A stretch of 36,493 nt of DNA from Anaerolineae bacterium (GCA_024762395.1 JANTHP010000004.1:1-36493), one strand, 5' to 3'. Counted from the stretch's first letter, positions 24,460 to 32,544 are shown. Made by a program: numbers and translations. The notes: generated by a model not told the origin, from the sequence alone.

Positions 24460-25602
24460 ATGATCGAGCAAATTCTTATCATCGAACCAGATAAAACATT
24501 CGCCGACCGATTGGTTCAAGCGCTTAAAAAAATTGGGCCGTACACCATTACCGTCACGGCAGATGTGCTTGAGGCGACCCTTTTGTTAACGCGGCAAAAA
24601 CGAGATTTGGCTTTTTTAGCCGAATCGGTTGGGCAAGATGCCGTACAGGCGCTGCGCGATATTCAGCCGGAACTGCGCCTGATTTTAACCAGCGCCGCCA
24701 CAGATTCCAGCGCAACGGGCGCATACGCCGGGAAGGTACAAGCCGTGCTGTTAAAATCCCACCTGGCAGCCGATTTACCAACGGCGTTGGACAGGGCCAT
24801 CAGCCGCCCCCTGGTTATGGCCGAAGATGGTATACCCCAAACAGCCGAGTTACCGCCTTTGGAAACGGCCGTCATCCTCTCCGCGCTGCAAAAAGCAAAC
24901 CTGGGTAAACTGGTGCAAACGGCCATTTTTGCCCACAAAACCGATCTGCTGGCCCATTGGGGCGATTTGAACATCACTCAGGCGGCTACGGTCTCGTTAA
25001 TCGTGGGTAATCAATGGGAAGCGGAACCACACACGACAAAAATCCAATTTATCCACCTGGCAGCCCGCGCCGGCGATTTACTTCTCTACACAAGGGTTGT
25101 TGCCGCTGATTATTTTCTGACACTGGTTGCCCTGCCTGAAGCGCCGCTGCACATTTTACGCCAACAAGCCGCTGAATTGGCGGCTAATTTAGCGGGTGTG
25201 CTGCAGGGTAAAACATTGATGGAGGTAGGCGAAGAAACGGCCGTTGCCAACCAAAACGGCAGCCGAAAAACATACGCCATCGTCTGGCGGCCCATCCGCC
25301 CCATTCCCAAATCACTCCACATCCCCCTGCGCCGGGCGATGGAACGGTTAGCCACAGCCAACGCTTGCGCCTTGAGCTTCGTCAACGTGCATGAAAAATT
25401 AGTCCATCTGGTGGTTACGTGCCCCCCTGGACAAGACAGCGCCTGGGCTGCTTACCTGTTCAAAAACGGTTCAGAAGATACCATTCGACAAGAATACGGC
25501 ATTGCAGCCAGCCTGTGGGATACCGGCTACTACTCAACAGAATCCACACATCCTCTATCGGAAGCAGAACTAAACATCTTCCTGGAACGGCCGGTAAAAT
25601 AA
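24460..25602 (+). CDS. Three-domain protein: degenerate receiver, roadblock-like, Y1-transposase-like
   Basis: 380 residues; GAGGA lies four bases before the ATG. Residues 1-120 look like a receiver (ILIIEPDKTFADRLVQAL, conserved Lys99), but the phospho-acceptor position is Ala54 in LAFLAES. Residues about 135-250 have the pattern of a roadblock/LC7 domain, as in MglB-type GTPase partners (strands VQTAIFAHKTDLLAHWG, FIHLAARAGDLLLYTRVV, FLTLVAL). Residues about 271-377 resemble an IS200/RAYT Y1 transposase: TYAIVWRPIRPI, KLVHLVVTCPPGQD at the HUH position (first His replaced by Leu), LFKNGSEDTIRQEYG, LWDTGYYSTES, and AELNIFLERP where the catalytic Tyr is Phe. If correct, this is a catalytically dead, domesticated domain. 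Confidence 0.65.
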   Translation: MIEQILIIEPDKTFADRLVQALKKIGPYTITVTADVLEATLLLTRQKRDLAFLAESVGQDAVQALRDIQPELRLILTSAATDSSATGAYAGKVQAVLLKSHLAADLPTALDRAISRPLVMAEDGIPQTAELPPLETAVILSALQKANLGKLVQTAIFAHKTDLLAHWGDLNITQAATVSLIVGNQWEAEPHTTKIQFIHLAARAGDLLLYTRVVAADYFLTLVALPEAPLHILRQQAAELAANLAGVLQGKTLMEVGEETAVANQNGSRKTYAIVWRPIRPIPKSLHIPLRRAMERLATANACALSFVNVHEKLVHLVVTCPPGQDSAWAAYLFKNGSEDTIRQEYGIAASLWDTGYYSTESTHPLSEAELNIFLERPVK

Positions 25603-25649
25603 TTCAAATAGCGATTGGTTCGATCTGGCAATGGCATAGGCCGGACCAA

Positions 25650-27008
25650 TCATAGCTGTTTGGGTCTGATGGCGCGCACGGCCGTTCCCCACAATACCAG
25701 CAAAATCATCCCGCCAGTCAAGAATGGGGCTGTCGAGCCAAATAGTTCAAATACTGTCCCAAATATCAATGGCGAAAGCGCGTTAGCCCCGCTCAAAAAT
25801 GCAGCCGAAATGCCTAGAATGCCGCCCACTTCGGCGGCAGGCACACGCTTGGTGATCAAGCTGTTGATAGAAGGATGCAAAACACCGCCGCCAATCGCCG
25901 TTGGAATCATCGCCGCCAGCAGCCAAATGATGCCCAGTAAACCATTATGGCCATCGTCGGGCAAATTCACCTGAATGTTTTCTACTGTGGGCGGCGTCTC
26001 GCCGGGCAGCGCCGGATCGCCGAGCAGCTCTGCTTCCAACGCCGCTTTTGAATAGGAGAGTAAAGGCTGGCGCGGAGTTAATGCCGACAGCGCCAATCCC
26101 AGCCCCATAGTCAGCAAGCCCATCATCACCAACCAGCGGTCGCCAAAACGGCGGCTCCAGCGGCCAATAAAATAGCCCTGCACCGATACCAAAATCAAAC
26201 CGACAAACACAAACAAAACGGCGTTATTCGAGGCGTTCATTCCCAATCGCTCCAGCGTAAACAGCGACAACAGTTGTTCAAAACCACCAAAAGCGAACTG
26301 CTGCAAAAACATCAACGCCAGCAAAAAACCGATTTCCGGCCGCTGCAGCGCCGTTAGCATTGCTCCCAGGCCAATCTGCGTTTTTTCGCTTTGGCCCCGC
26401 TGTGCCGGCGGCAGCGATTCTTCCAGCCAGAAATAGGTCAACAAAATCGAAGTCAACGAAAAAGCAGCGGCGACGTAGGCTACCAGCCGGTAATTGTCAC
26501 CGCTCAAGGCCAATGTAGCGAAGGCGATGATTGGCCCAATGATGAAGCCGATACCGAAAGCAGCCCCAATCAGCCCCAAACCCTGGGTGCGCGTTTTTTC
26601 CGTCGTCCGATCCGTAATAACGGCTTGCGCGGTGGCAATGTTGGCCCCGGAAATGCCGTCAATGAGGCGGGAGATGAAGAGAAGCCACAGGGTGTTGGCA
26701 ACGCCTAAAATCAAAAAGCCAATCAGTGTTCCGGTTTGGCTGATGAGGAGGATGGGACGACGGCCGTATCTATCCGACAACCGTCCCAGCAGCGGCGCGC
26801 CAAAAAACTGCATGATGGGATACGCCGCCCCCAACGCCCCAATCATAAACGCATTGGCTCCAAACGAGGCGGCGTAAATTGGCAGCAGCGGAATAATGAT
26901 GGTCAAGCCCAACAGGTCAACCAAAACAATAATGAAAACAGGCAGAATCACTTTGAAATCCAGTTTTTCTGTGGGTTGGTCAGATTCGCTTACGTGTGAG
27001 TCGGTCAT
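25650..27008 (-). CDS. MFS drug-exporter-like transporter
   Basis: 452 residues, 12 predicted membrane helices. Motif A GRLSDRYGRRP lies between helices 2 and 3, and LGLIGAAFGIGFIIGPIIA is the antiporter motif C of the TetA/drug:proton antiporter group. Between helices 8 and 9 an insert of about 50 residues (rich in Glu, Pro and Asp) faces one side of the membrane; its role is unknown. GGAG precedes the ATG at 27008 at six bases. The drug or metabolite exported cannot be read from the sequence. Confidence 0.88.
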   Translation of the reverse strand: MTDSHVSESDQPTEKLDFKVILPVFIIVLVDLLGLTIIIPLLPIYAASFGANAFMIGALGAAYPIMQFFGAPLLGRLSDRYGRRPILLISQTGTLIGFLILGVANTLWLLFISRLIDGISGANIATAQAVITDRTTEKTRTQGLGLIGAAFGIGFIIGPIIAFATLALSGDNYRLVAYVAAAFSLTSILLTYFWLEESLPPAQRGQSEKTQIGLGAMLTALQRPEIGFLLALMFLQQFAFGGFEQLLSLFTLERLGMNASNNAVLFVFVGLILVSVQGYFIGRWSRRFGDRWLVMMGLLTMGLGLALSALTPRQPLLSYSKAALEAELLGDPALPGETPPTVENIQVNLPDDGHNGLLGIIWLLAAMIPTAIGGGVLHPSINSLITKRVPAAEVGGILGISAAFLSGANALSPLIFGTVFELFGSTAPFLTGGMILLVLWGTAVRAIRPKQL

Positions 27009-27073
27009 ATCACTCCATCGGTTTAGAATTTTCGCCGAGTTTAATGTACAAAGAGCAATTTGTAAAAATGGGG

Positions 27074-27167
27074 GTAACTACTAAGCCTCAGAGGTGACAG
27101 TCACTTAATATGGCGATTTGTCATGACCATTGCCTCTGGAGAAAGTGACTGTCACCTTAATAGTTAC
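27074..27167. repeat. Dispersed inverted repeat GTAACTA...TAGTTAC, full copy
   Basis: The left arm (27074-27107: GTAACTACTAAG, CCTCAGAG, GTGACAGTCACTTA) and right arm (27138-27167: GGAGAAAGTGACTGTCACC, TTAATAGTTAC) are inverted. The right arm lacks the seven-base insert after TAAG. Both arms contain the GTGAC-x-GTCAC palindrome. It lies between two genes on the minus strand. Confidence 0.85.
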
Positions 27168-27179
27168 AAATGGGGTAGA

Positions 27180-27971
27180 TTAAGATCGAAAAGGATCACG
27201 GTTGCTAAAAGGAGAAGTCAGGAAACGCCAGAGGATTTTGGGCGTCGTCAGCCATTTGATGCGGGCGCCTGTTTTGACGCTGGCAAGCGCCTGCCGAGCC
27301 AAAAACGGGGCGACGGTTTCGACACGGTCGGTGAACATGTTGAAGATGCGCCGGTTCTTTTCTAACATGCCGGGGTTCTGCGCCATTGGTTCCAGCAGCA
27401 AATCGGTGACGACCATGCCGGGGCTGAGGGTTCCCACTTGCACGGCCGTTCCCTCTGTTTCCTTTATTAGCGCATCCGACAACAAATGGACGGCCGCTTT
27501 GCTGGCGCTGTAAACGCTCATCCCTGGCCGCACTTTGCCATTTGACCCGGCTCCTTCCATGTTAAAAAGCTGGCCGCGCCCCTGCGCCATCATTCCCTGA
27601 ATCGCCACTTTGGAGCCAATCATCGTGCCCAAGATGTTGGCGTTGACAACTTTTGCCATCGCTTCCGGCTCCAACTCCCACATCGGCACATACGGATGGT
27701 TCAATCCGGCGTTGTTAACCCAGATGTCAACCTGGCCGAACCGGGTAACGGCCGTTTGCCACAACGCCCCCATTTGACCAAGCGACGCGGCATCGCCCGC
27801 CCGCCCCGAAATGCGTTCAGGTTGATATTGAGCGGTTAATTTCTTGATGGCTTGCTCGACGCCGGCTGGGGAACGGCCGTTCACCACCACATTACACCCC
27901 AACTCCAAAAACGCCTCGGCTAAACCATAACCAATCCCGCGTGTACTGCCCGTAATGACCACCGTTTTCAT
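27180..27971 (-). CDS. Short-chain dehydrogenase/reductase
   Basis: 263 residues, classical SDR. TGSTRGIG near the N-terminus is the NAD(P) loop, VNNAGLNH the structural motif, and MSVYSASKAAVHLL holds the catalytic Tyr and Lys. An Arg after the second strand (NGRSP) suggests NADP preference. The substrate is unknown. AGGAG lies six bases before the ATG at 27971. It is divergent from the MoaD-like gene. Confidence 0.88.
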   Translation of the reverse strand: MKTVVITGSTRGIGYGLAEAFLELGCNVVVNGRSPAGVEQAIKKLTAQYQPERISGRAGDAASLGQMGALWQTAVTRFGQVDIWVNNAGLNHPYVPMWELEPEAMAKVVNANILGTMIGSKVAIQGMMAQGRGQLFNMEGAGSNGKVRPGMSVYSASKAAVHLLSDALIKETEGTAVQVGTLSPGMVVTDLLLEPMAQNPGMLEKNRRIFNMFTDRVETVAPFLARQALASVKTGARIKWLTTPKILWRFLTSPFSNRDPFRS

Positions 27972-27989
27972 AAGCTGCTCCTAAATTTT

Positions 27990-28019
27990 TTGTCGCTGTC
28001 GCCCATTTCGTGCTATTCT
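27990..28019 (+). promoter_or_regulatory. Possible promoter of the MoaD-like gene
   Basis: TTGTCG (27990-27995) and TATTCT (28014-28019) are 18 bases apart, about 50 bases before the ATG at 28069. The match is moderate. Confidence 0.4.
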
Positions 28020-28068
28020 ATCCGTGTATGCGCAACCTTACATCCCCAAACAAGGACAACTGAACTGA

Positions 28069-28347
28069 ATGAAAATCAATTTTTTCGCCACCTTGCGCCC
28101 CATCGCCGGGCAAAAAACAGTCGAATTTGACATTCCCGATGGGACAGATGTGCGTCAATTAGTCGAAATCGTCGTCACCCGCTTCCCGCCCATGCGCAAA
28201 GAACTGCTGGATGAAAACGGCGTTTTATGGCCGCATGTGCATGTGTTTGTCAACGGCCGTGACTCCCCCTACCTCGAAAATGGCGTCCAAACCATCATCA
28301 AACCTACCGATACCATCAACATCTTCCCCGCAGTAGGAGGCGGCTAA
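28069..28347 (+). CDS. MoaD/ThiS-like sulfur carrier protein
   Basis: 92 residues, a beta-grasp sulfur carrier. It begins MKINFFATLRPIAGQKTVEF and ends AVGGG. The C-terminal Gly-Gly is the site that is adenylated and thiocarboxylated in MoaD to build molybdopterin. The next gene starts two bases after its stop. The aldehyde:ferredoxin oxidoreductase 370 bases away uses tungstopterin, so a role in that cofactor is likely, although a role in another sulfur transfer cannot be excluded. AAGGA lies 12 bases before the ATG, a rather long spacing. Confidence 0.85.
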   Translation: MKINFFATLRPIAGQKTVEFDIPDGTDVRQLVEIVVTRFPPMRKELLDENGVLWPHVHVFVNGRDSPYLENGVQTIIKPTDTINIFPAVGGG

Positions 28348-28349
28348 CC

Positions 28350-28607
28350 ATGCCTGAACGTTTCGAGGAAGTTCACAGCATCCCCCTCTGGCTGCTGCGC
28401 GATTATTTAACAGAAGTGGGCGGTGAAGCGGATGGTGAAAATCGGGTCGTGGGGGATGGGTGGACGGCCGTTTTGACCAAACTGGAACCGCGTCAAGTCG
28501 GCTCCCTGCGCGTGGGCCGTGTCAAAATCGAATTCGAAGGCCAGCCCGACGCCCTCACCCACATGCAAACCCAATTCCACAAAAAAACCATGCGCGCCGG
28601 AGCATAA
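28350..28607 (+). CDS. Small protein of unknown function coupled to the MoaD-like gene
   Basis: 85 residues with mixed strand and helix (FEEVHSIPLWLLRDYLTEVGG; GWTAVLTKLEPRQVGSLRVGRVKIEFEG). No membrane segment. Its ribosome site GGAGG lies within the Gly codons that end the MoaD-like gene, so the two are translated together. A short domain of this kind beside MoaD homologues is known from other thermophile-type genomes, but I cannot name the family with confidence. It is probably a partner of the sulfur carrier. Confidence 0.75.
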   Translation: MPERFEEVHSIPLWLLRDYLTEVGGEADGENRVVGDGWTAVLTKLEPRQVGSLRVGRVKIEFEGQPDALTHMQTQFHKKTMRAGA

Positions 28608-28620
28608 TTCCAGACAAAAA

Positions 28621-28651
28621 GAAACCGGGTTTTTTGCAAAAACCCGGTTTC
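28621..28651. terminator. Bidirectional intrinsic terminator
   Basis: Perfect 14-base arms, GAAACCGGGTTTTT and its complement, around a 3-base loop, with A and T runs inside the stem. It lies between the MoaD-like pair (plus) and the oxidoreductase (minus). Confidence 0.85.
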
Positions 28652-28664
28652 TACTCAATCAACT

Positions 28665-28685
28665 ACCAATTACCAATTACCAATT
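28665..28685. repeat. Three exact ACCAATT heptamers
   Basis: Three consecutive 7-base units follow the terminator; looser units such as AAGTAACCAGTAACC continue to the end of the oxidoreductase gene at 28719. Confidence 0.8.
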
Positions 28686-28718
28686 ACCATTAACAAGTAA
28701 CCAGTAACCAGCCGCCAG

Positions 28719-30545
28719 CTACAAAATAGCCAATTCCTTCAACTTGCTTTCCGGAACCACGCCATTTTCCCAGCCGCGTTCACTGTAATACTCAGCCAGC
28801 ATATCGTCAATCTCGCAAACCTGGCCTTCCGAACCGGGCATCGTAGACGGCTCATCCGTAAACCGCTTCGGCAAATAATCGCTGCCTTCGCCAATGCCGG
28901 CCAGATTGTTGTAATAGCGTTCCAGATTGTAGATACGCTCGCCAGTCTCCAGCACATCATCCGACGTGAATTCAACGCCCGTCATCGCCGCGTATTGGGC
29001 CGCATACTCATCCGTTCCCATCGCAAAAGCGCTGAATTTACACAAATCCATGCTGTCCGAAAAAGCGTGAATATCCTGGAAAATCTTCACCAGGCCGCCC
29101 TTGCCTTTCCAGGCCAACGGATCAGCGCTGAGCGATTGGAAGGGCATGATGTTCAACTCGGCCGCCGGGGTGTACGCCCGCAGGTGGCAAGCGCCGCGAT
29201 TGCTGGTGGCGTAACCCAGCCCCATACCCTTCAGACCGCGCGGGTCGTAAGCCGGAATAGCCTGACCTTTCACTGCCATCGCCAATTCTGGATGCCCGAA
29301 CGTCGTGGCTGCCTTCGTTGTCCCTTCGGCCAACACATCGCCTACACCCTCACGAGAGGCCACTTTGTCAACCATCGCCACCATTGCCTCGTAGTCGCCC
29401 CAGGCCAGCGTGTTATGCCCGTTAGTGTACCCTTTTTCCGAGCATTCCATGTACATCGAGAAGGCATTGCCCAATTCAATCGGATCCATGCCATAATCGT
29501 TACATCCATCAATCATCTTGGCTACGCTGTTGATGTCGTCGTTGCCACAGTTAGCGCCCAACGCCCAGGCCGGTTCATACTCCACACTCTCCATCCGCAG
29601 CCCGGTGTATGGCCCTTCTTTCACCTCAATTTCCTTCTTGCAGGCCACCGGGCAAGCATGGCAAGTGGGGTTGCCAACCAGGATATTATCGTTGACAAAT
29701 TCGCCGCTAATCTTTTCGCCCTTGTCGCCAAAAGATGTCACCTGGCTGTTCATCGCCGGCAGCGCTCCCATCGTATTAGTGATGTTCATGAGGACGTTCG
29801 TGCCATATACCGAAAGGCCGCCCTTGCGCGGGCTGGTAATGTTGGCCTCATCCATGATGACGGACAACGACCGTTTGTGAGCCTCTTTCCAGCCATCTTT
29901 ATCAGCCGGTTTGGGGAAACTCTTCTTGGCTTTGATGACGATGGCCTTCAAATTTTTGCTGCCGCCAACGGCGCCAGTGCCGCCGCGTCCGGCCGCCCGG
30001 TCGTCTTCGTTAATCCAACCGGCAAAGCGAATCTTGTTTTCGCCGGCCTGACCAATGGCCATGACACTCAAATCTTTTTCGCCGTATTTTTCCTGGAAAT
30101 GTTTAACGGTATCATGAACGCCTAACCCCCAAACGGCGGAGGCGTCGCGCAGTTCCAGCTTACCATCGGAGAGGAAGGCGTAGACGGGTTTGTCGGCCTT
30201 GCCCTTGAAGAACAGCGCGTCGAATCCGGCCCAACGCATACGGGCTGCCGACCAGCCGCCCATGTGGCTGTCGGTGACGGTTCCGGTGAGGGGGGATTTG
30301 GTAACGACAGCGATACGGCCGCTCATGTTTGCGGCCGTTCCCGTCATGGGGCCATTCATAAAGCAAAGCAGGTTATCGGGCGAGAACGGTTCGACTGTCG
30401 GGCCATTTTCCAACATATAACGCACGCCTAAACCGCGCGCGCCAATATATTTTCGCGCCCAATCCTCCGGGATTGGCTTATATTCTACTTTGCCTGCGCT
30501 CAAGTCAACGTGAGCTGTATGATTTGCATATCCACCTAATGTCAT
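28719..30545 (-). CDS. aor: Tungsten-type aldehyde:ferredoxin oxidoreductase
   Basis: 608 residues, normal for the AOR family. It oxidises aldehydes to acids with ferredoxin as electron acceptor, using tungstopterin and one [4Fe-4S] cluster. Cluster ligands are Cys295, Cys298 and Cys302 in CHACPVACKKE and Cys502 in MDLCKFSAF. Pterin-binding signatures include GRIAVVTKSPLTGTVTDSHMGG, ESVEYEP near 319 and DPRGLKGMGLGYATSNRGACH near 434-454. GAGGAGG lies five bases before the ATG at 30545. No signal peptide, so cytoplasmic. The gene has no ACGGCCGT octamer. Subfamily (AOR, FOR, GOR) and substrate cannot be fixed from motifs. Confidence 0.92.
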   Translation of the reverse strand: MTLGGYANHTAHVDLSAGKVEYKPIPEDWARKYIGARGLGVRYMLENGPTVEPFSPDNLLCFMNGPMTGTAANMSGRIAVVTKSPLTGTVTDSHMGGWSAARMRWAGFDALFFKGKADKPVYAFLSDGKLELRDASAVWGLGVHDTVKHFQEKYGEKDLSVMAIGQAGENKIRFAGWINEDDRAAGRGGTGAVGGSKNLKAIVIKAKKSFPKPADKDGWKEAHKRSLSVIMDEANITSPRKGGLSVYGTNVLMNITNTMGALPAMNSQVTSFGDKGEKISGEFVNDNILVGNPTCHACPVACKKEIEVKEGPYTGLRMESVEYEPAWALGANCGNDDINSVAKMIDGCNDYGMDPIELGNAFSMYMECSEKGYTNGHNTLAWGDYEAMVAMVDKVASREGVGDVLAEGTTKAATTFGHPELAMAVKGQAIPAYDPRGLKGMGLGYATSNRGACHLRAYTPAAELNIMPFQSLSADPLAWKGKGGLVKIFQDIHAFSDSMDLCKFSAFAMGTDEYAAQYAAMTGVEFTSDDVLETGERIYNLERYYNNLAGIGEGSDYLPKRFTDEPSTMPGSEGQVCEIDDMLAEYYSERGWENGVVPESKLKELAIL

Positions 30546-30948
30546 GTCTGCCTCCTCAAGAGCTAAAAATAATTTTGGGGTAAAGGGAATGGGAACCGGC
30601 TTGTTTTCACATCATGGCAACCAGCGGCGTACACAATGCGCAGCGCCCATTTGGGGACAAATTTTCATCAAAATAAGACGGGGATTGATTTAGTTACAAT
30701 CACCTCCTTTGGGGGAAGATTAAAATAATGTCGGACATGTCGTTCACGAAGAAAATGACGGTTAACCTCGGTTAACAATAAAGTTCGCAATGTGTAGAAT
30801 CATTATAACAGATACCAACGCAATCAAGCGAATTTTAGGCATGGATGCCGCAATTTATTGCGGCCGTGACGATGCCGTAATAAATTCCGGCATCCGGCTG
30901 TCCGGCTTCTTTTTGCCAGCGCCGTCTGGCAAAAGAGGTGGAGTCCCT
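30546..30948 (-). promoter_or_regulatory. Long leader and promoter region of the oxidoreductase
   Basis: This 403-base gap holds no gene. Read on the minus strand, an extended -10 box TGTTATAAT lies at 30802-30810 with no clear -35. Downstream of it are GTTAAC-CTCG-GTTAAC (30761-30776), a possible operator, and GGAGGTGAT (30699-30707 region), a near-perfect ribosome site with no sensible start codon after it. An 18-codon frame starting ATG-AAA lies about 35 bases further but is too distant. The predicted leader is about 250 bases. Confidence 0.5.
30847..30934. repeat. Three consecutive stem-loops after acr3
   Basis: Arms are GCCGCAAT/ATTGCGGC (30847-30864), GATGCCG/CGGCATC (30871-30894) and TTTTGCCAG/CTGGCAAAA (30911-30934). 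They start 15 bases after the acr3 stop on the minus strand, so they probably shape or end that transcript. No T run follows on the minus strand. Confidence 0.75.
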
Positions 30949-32082
30949 TTATTTCATGAGCGAATCTGACGGGGGGCAGGCTTCAGCCGCCGCGTCTACC
31001 ATTCCCGCGACTGCCGGGCGAAGTTCATGACCAAAATAGCGCCGCTGGAAATACAGGGCTAAATCCACCAGGGCGATCATCACCGGCACTTCGATGAGGG
31101 GGCCGATAACGGCCGTAAACGCCACACCCGAATTGATGCCAAACACAGCCACTGCGACGGCAATCGCCAATTCAAAGTTATTGCTGGCGGCCGTAAATGC
31201 CAAAGTCGTCGTTTTGGAATAATCGGCGCCAATCCGCCGCCCCATCCAAAAGCTGACCAGGAACATGAGTACGAAATAAATCGCCAACGGGATGGCAATG
31301 CGCACCACGTCCAACGGAATTTGGACGATCAGACTGCCCTTGAGGCTGAACATGACCACAATCGTAAACAAGAGCGCGATCAGGGTGATGGGGCTGATGC
31401 GCGGCACAAAAACATGGTCGTACCAATCGCGCCCTTTGGCCCGCAGCAGGAAAAATCGGGAAGCAAAGCCGCCAATCATGGGCAGTCCCAGGTAAATGAA
31501 GACGCTTTTGGCAATTTCGCCGATGCCGATGGCGACGACGCTGCCCGTCAATCCAAACAGCGGCGGCAGGACGGTGATGAATAGCCAGGCGTAGACGCTG
31601 TAAAATAAGACCTGAAAAACGCTGTTAAAGGCAACCAATCCGGCGGCATATTCCGTGTCCCCTTTAGCGAGTTCGTTCCACACAATCACCATCGCAATGC
31701 AGCGGGCGAGACCGATCATGATGAGGCCGACCATGTATTCGGGGTAGCCGTGCAAAAAGATGATTGCCAGCGCGAACATCAGCACAGGGCCAATGATCCA
31801 GTTTTGCACTAATGAAAAGCCCAACACGCGCCGGTTACGGAAGACTTCGCCCAGTTCTTCATATTTTACTTTGGCGAAGGGGGGATACATCATCAGCACC
31901 AGGCCAATAGCGATGGGGATGTTGGTGGTGTCTACCTGGAAGCGGTTGATGAAAGCTTCGACGCCGGGAAAGAAGTGGCCCAGCCCCACGCCGACGGCCA
32001 TCGCTAGAAATATCCATAGGGTGAGGAAGCGATCCAGGGTTGATAGTTTTTTACGGGGGGCGGGCACGGCCGTTTCACTCAT
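30949..32082 (-). CDS. acr3: Arsenite efflux permease ACR3
   Basis: 377 residues from the third in-frame ATG at 32082, chosen because AAAGGAG lies nine bases before it but abuts the earlier ATGs at 32091 and 32088. Ten membrane helices. [19 protein letters not shown] carries the conserved Cys128 of helix 4, and [18 protein letters not shown] carries Glu304 of helix 9; both are needed for arsenite/antimonite export in characterised ACR3 proteins. It follows arsR with a 53-base gap that contains an ArsR-type operator (32103-32118). No arsenate reductase is visible. Confidence 0.93.
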   Translation of the reverse strand: MSETAVPAPRKKLSTLDRFLTLWIFLAMAVGVGLGHFFPGVEAFINRFQVDTTNIPIAIGLVLMMYPPFAKVKYEELGEVFRNRRVLGFSLVQNWIIGPVLMFALAIIFLHGYPEYMVGLIMIGLARCIAMVIVWNELAKGDTEYAAGLVAFNSVFQVLFYSVYAWLFITVLPPLFGLTGSVVAIGIGEIAKSVFIYLGLPMIGGFASRFFLLRAKGRDWYDHVFVPRISPITLIALLFTIVVMFSLKGSLIVQIPLDVVRIAIPLAIYFVLMFLVSFWMGRRIGADYSKTTTLAFTAASNNFELAIAVAVAVFGINSGVAFTAVIGPLIEVPVMIALVDLALYFQRRYFGHELRPAVAGMVDAAAEACPPSDSLMK

Positions 32083-32102
32083 GATCATCATCTCCTTTAT
32101 AG

Positions 32103-32118
32103 TTCAAACTTTCTTGAA
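32103..32118. promoter_or_regulatory. Putative ArsR operator between arsR and acr3
   Basis: TTCAA-N6-TTGAA, the same symmetry and spacing as the site upstream of arsR. It lies 20 bases before acr3, so acr3 may have a second point of control. Confidence 0.6.
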
Positions 32119-32135
32119 TCATCTATTAAAAAATT

Positions 32136-32501
32136 TTACGGCCGTTTCCCCACCATCTCCACTGGCCCGCATACCGGCTGACGCGGCTTGATGCGGGACA
32201 GGTCGAAAAATGCGGTAAAGGTTTCGCTAATGGCGGATACGGCCGTTTCATTGATAGAGTAATACAACCAACGGCCGTCCACCGCATCCCGTTCCACATT
32301 CACCAAGCCAGCGTCGCGCAGCAAGCCCAGGTGATGGGAAATCAAGTTGGCGGGCATGTCCAGGGCGTCGCCCAGCACACAGTTGCACTGCACGCCTTCC
32401 ATCAGCAGATGGATGAGCTGCAAGCGTTTGGGATTAGCCAGTAGTTTTAGCTGTTGGGCTAAAGTTTGAATATTGGTGGGAGGAACGGCCGTTTCAATCA
32501 T
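32136..32501 (-). CDS. arsR: ArsR/SmtB-family arsenic-responsive repressor
   Basis: 121 residues with a winged helix-turn-helix: LAQQLKLLANPKRLQLIHLL, then LGDALDMPANLISHHLGLLRDAGLV (recognition helix) and VDGRWLYYSI (wing). Metal-sensing cysteines are probably Cys39 and Cys41 (GVQCNCVLG, in place of the classical ELCVCDL) with Cys111 near the C-terminus, a three-sulfur As(III) site by analogy. It represses its own operon and releases DNA on binding arsenite or antimonite. No good ribosome site precedes the ATG at 32501. TATAAT sits just upstream of the operator on the minus strand. Confidence 0.9.
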   Translation of the reverse strand: MIETAVPPTNIQTLAQQLKLLANPKRLQLIHLLMEGVQCNCVLGDALDMPANLISHHLGLLRDAGLVNVERDAVDGRWLYYSINETAVSAISETFTAFFDLSRIKPRQPVCGPVEMVGKRP

Positions 32502-32511
32502 AACAAATTAG

Positions 32512-32527
32512 TTCAAATATATTTGAA
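32512..32527. promoter_or_regulatory. Putative ArsR operator upstream of arsR
   Basis: TTCAAATATATTTGAA is a 16-base perfect palindrome (TTCAA-N6-TTGAA). The minus-strand -10 box TATAAT lies immediately upstream (about 32528-32533), so binding would block transcription. Confidence 0.7.
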
Positions 32528-32544
32528 TTATAATCCCAAAAAGA

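Noticed and set aside
24460-25602. Active IS200-type transposase
   Set aside because: The catalytic Tyr and one HUH His are missing, the domain is fused to signalling domains and there are no element ends.
27180-28607. Molybdenum cofactor riboswitch near the MoaD-like gene
   Set aside because: The divergent spacer is under 100 bases and shows no conserved multi-stem fold.
28995-30125. Long open frame on the plus strand opposite the oxidoreductase
   Set aside because: It is an antisense shadow of a clearly recognised enzyme gene with no ribosome site or family features.
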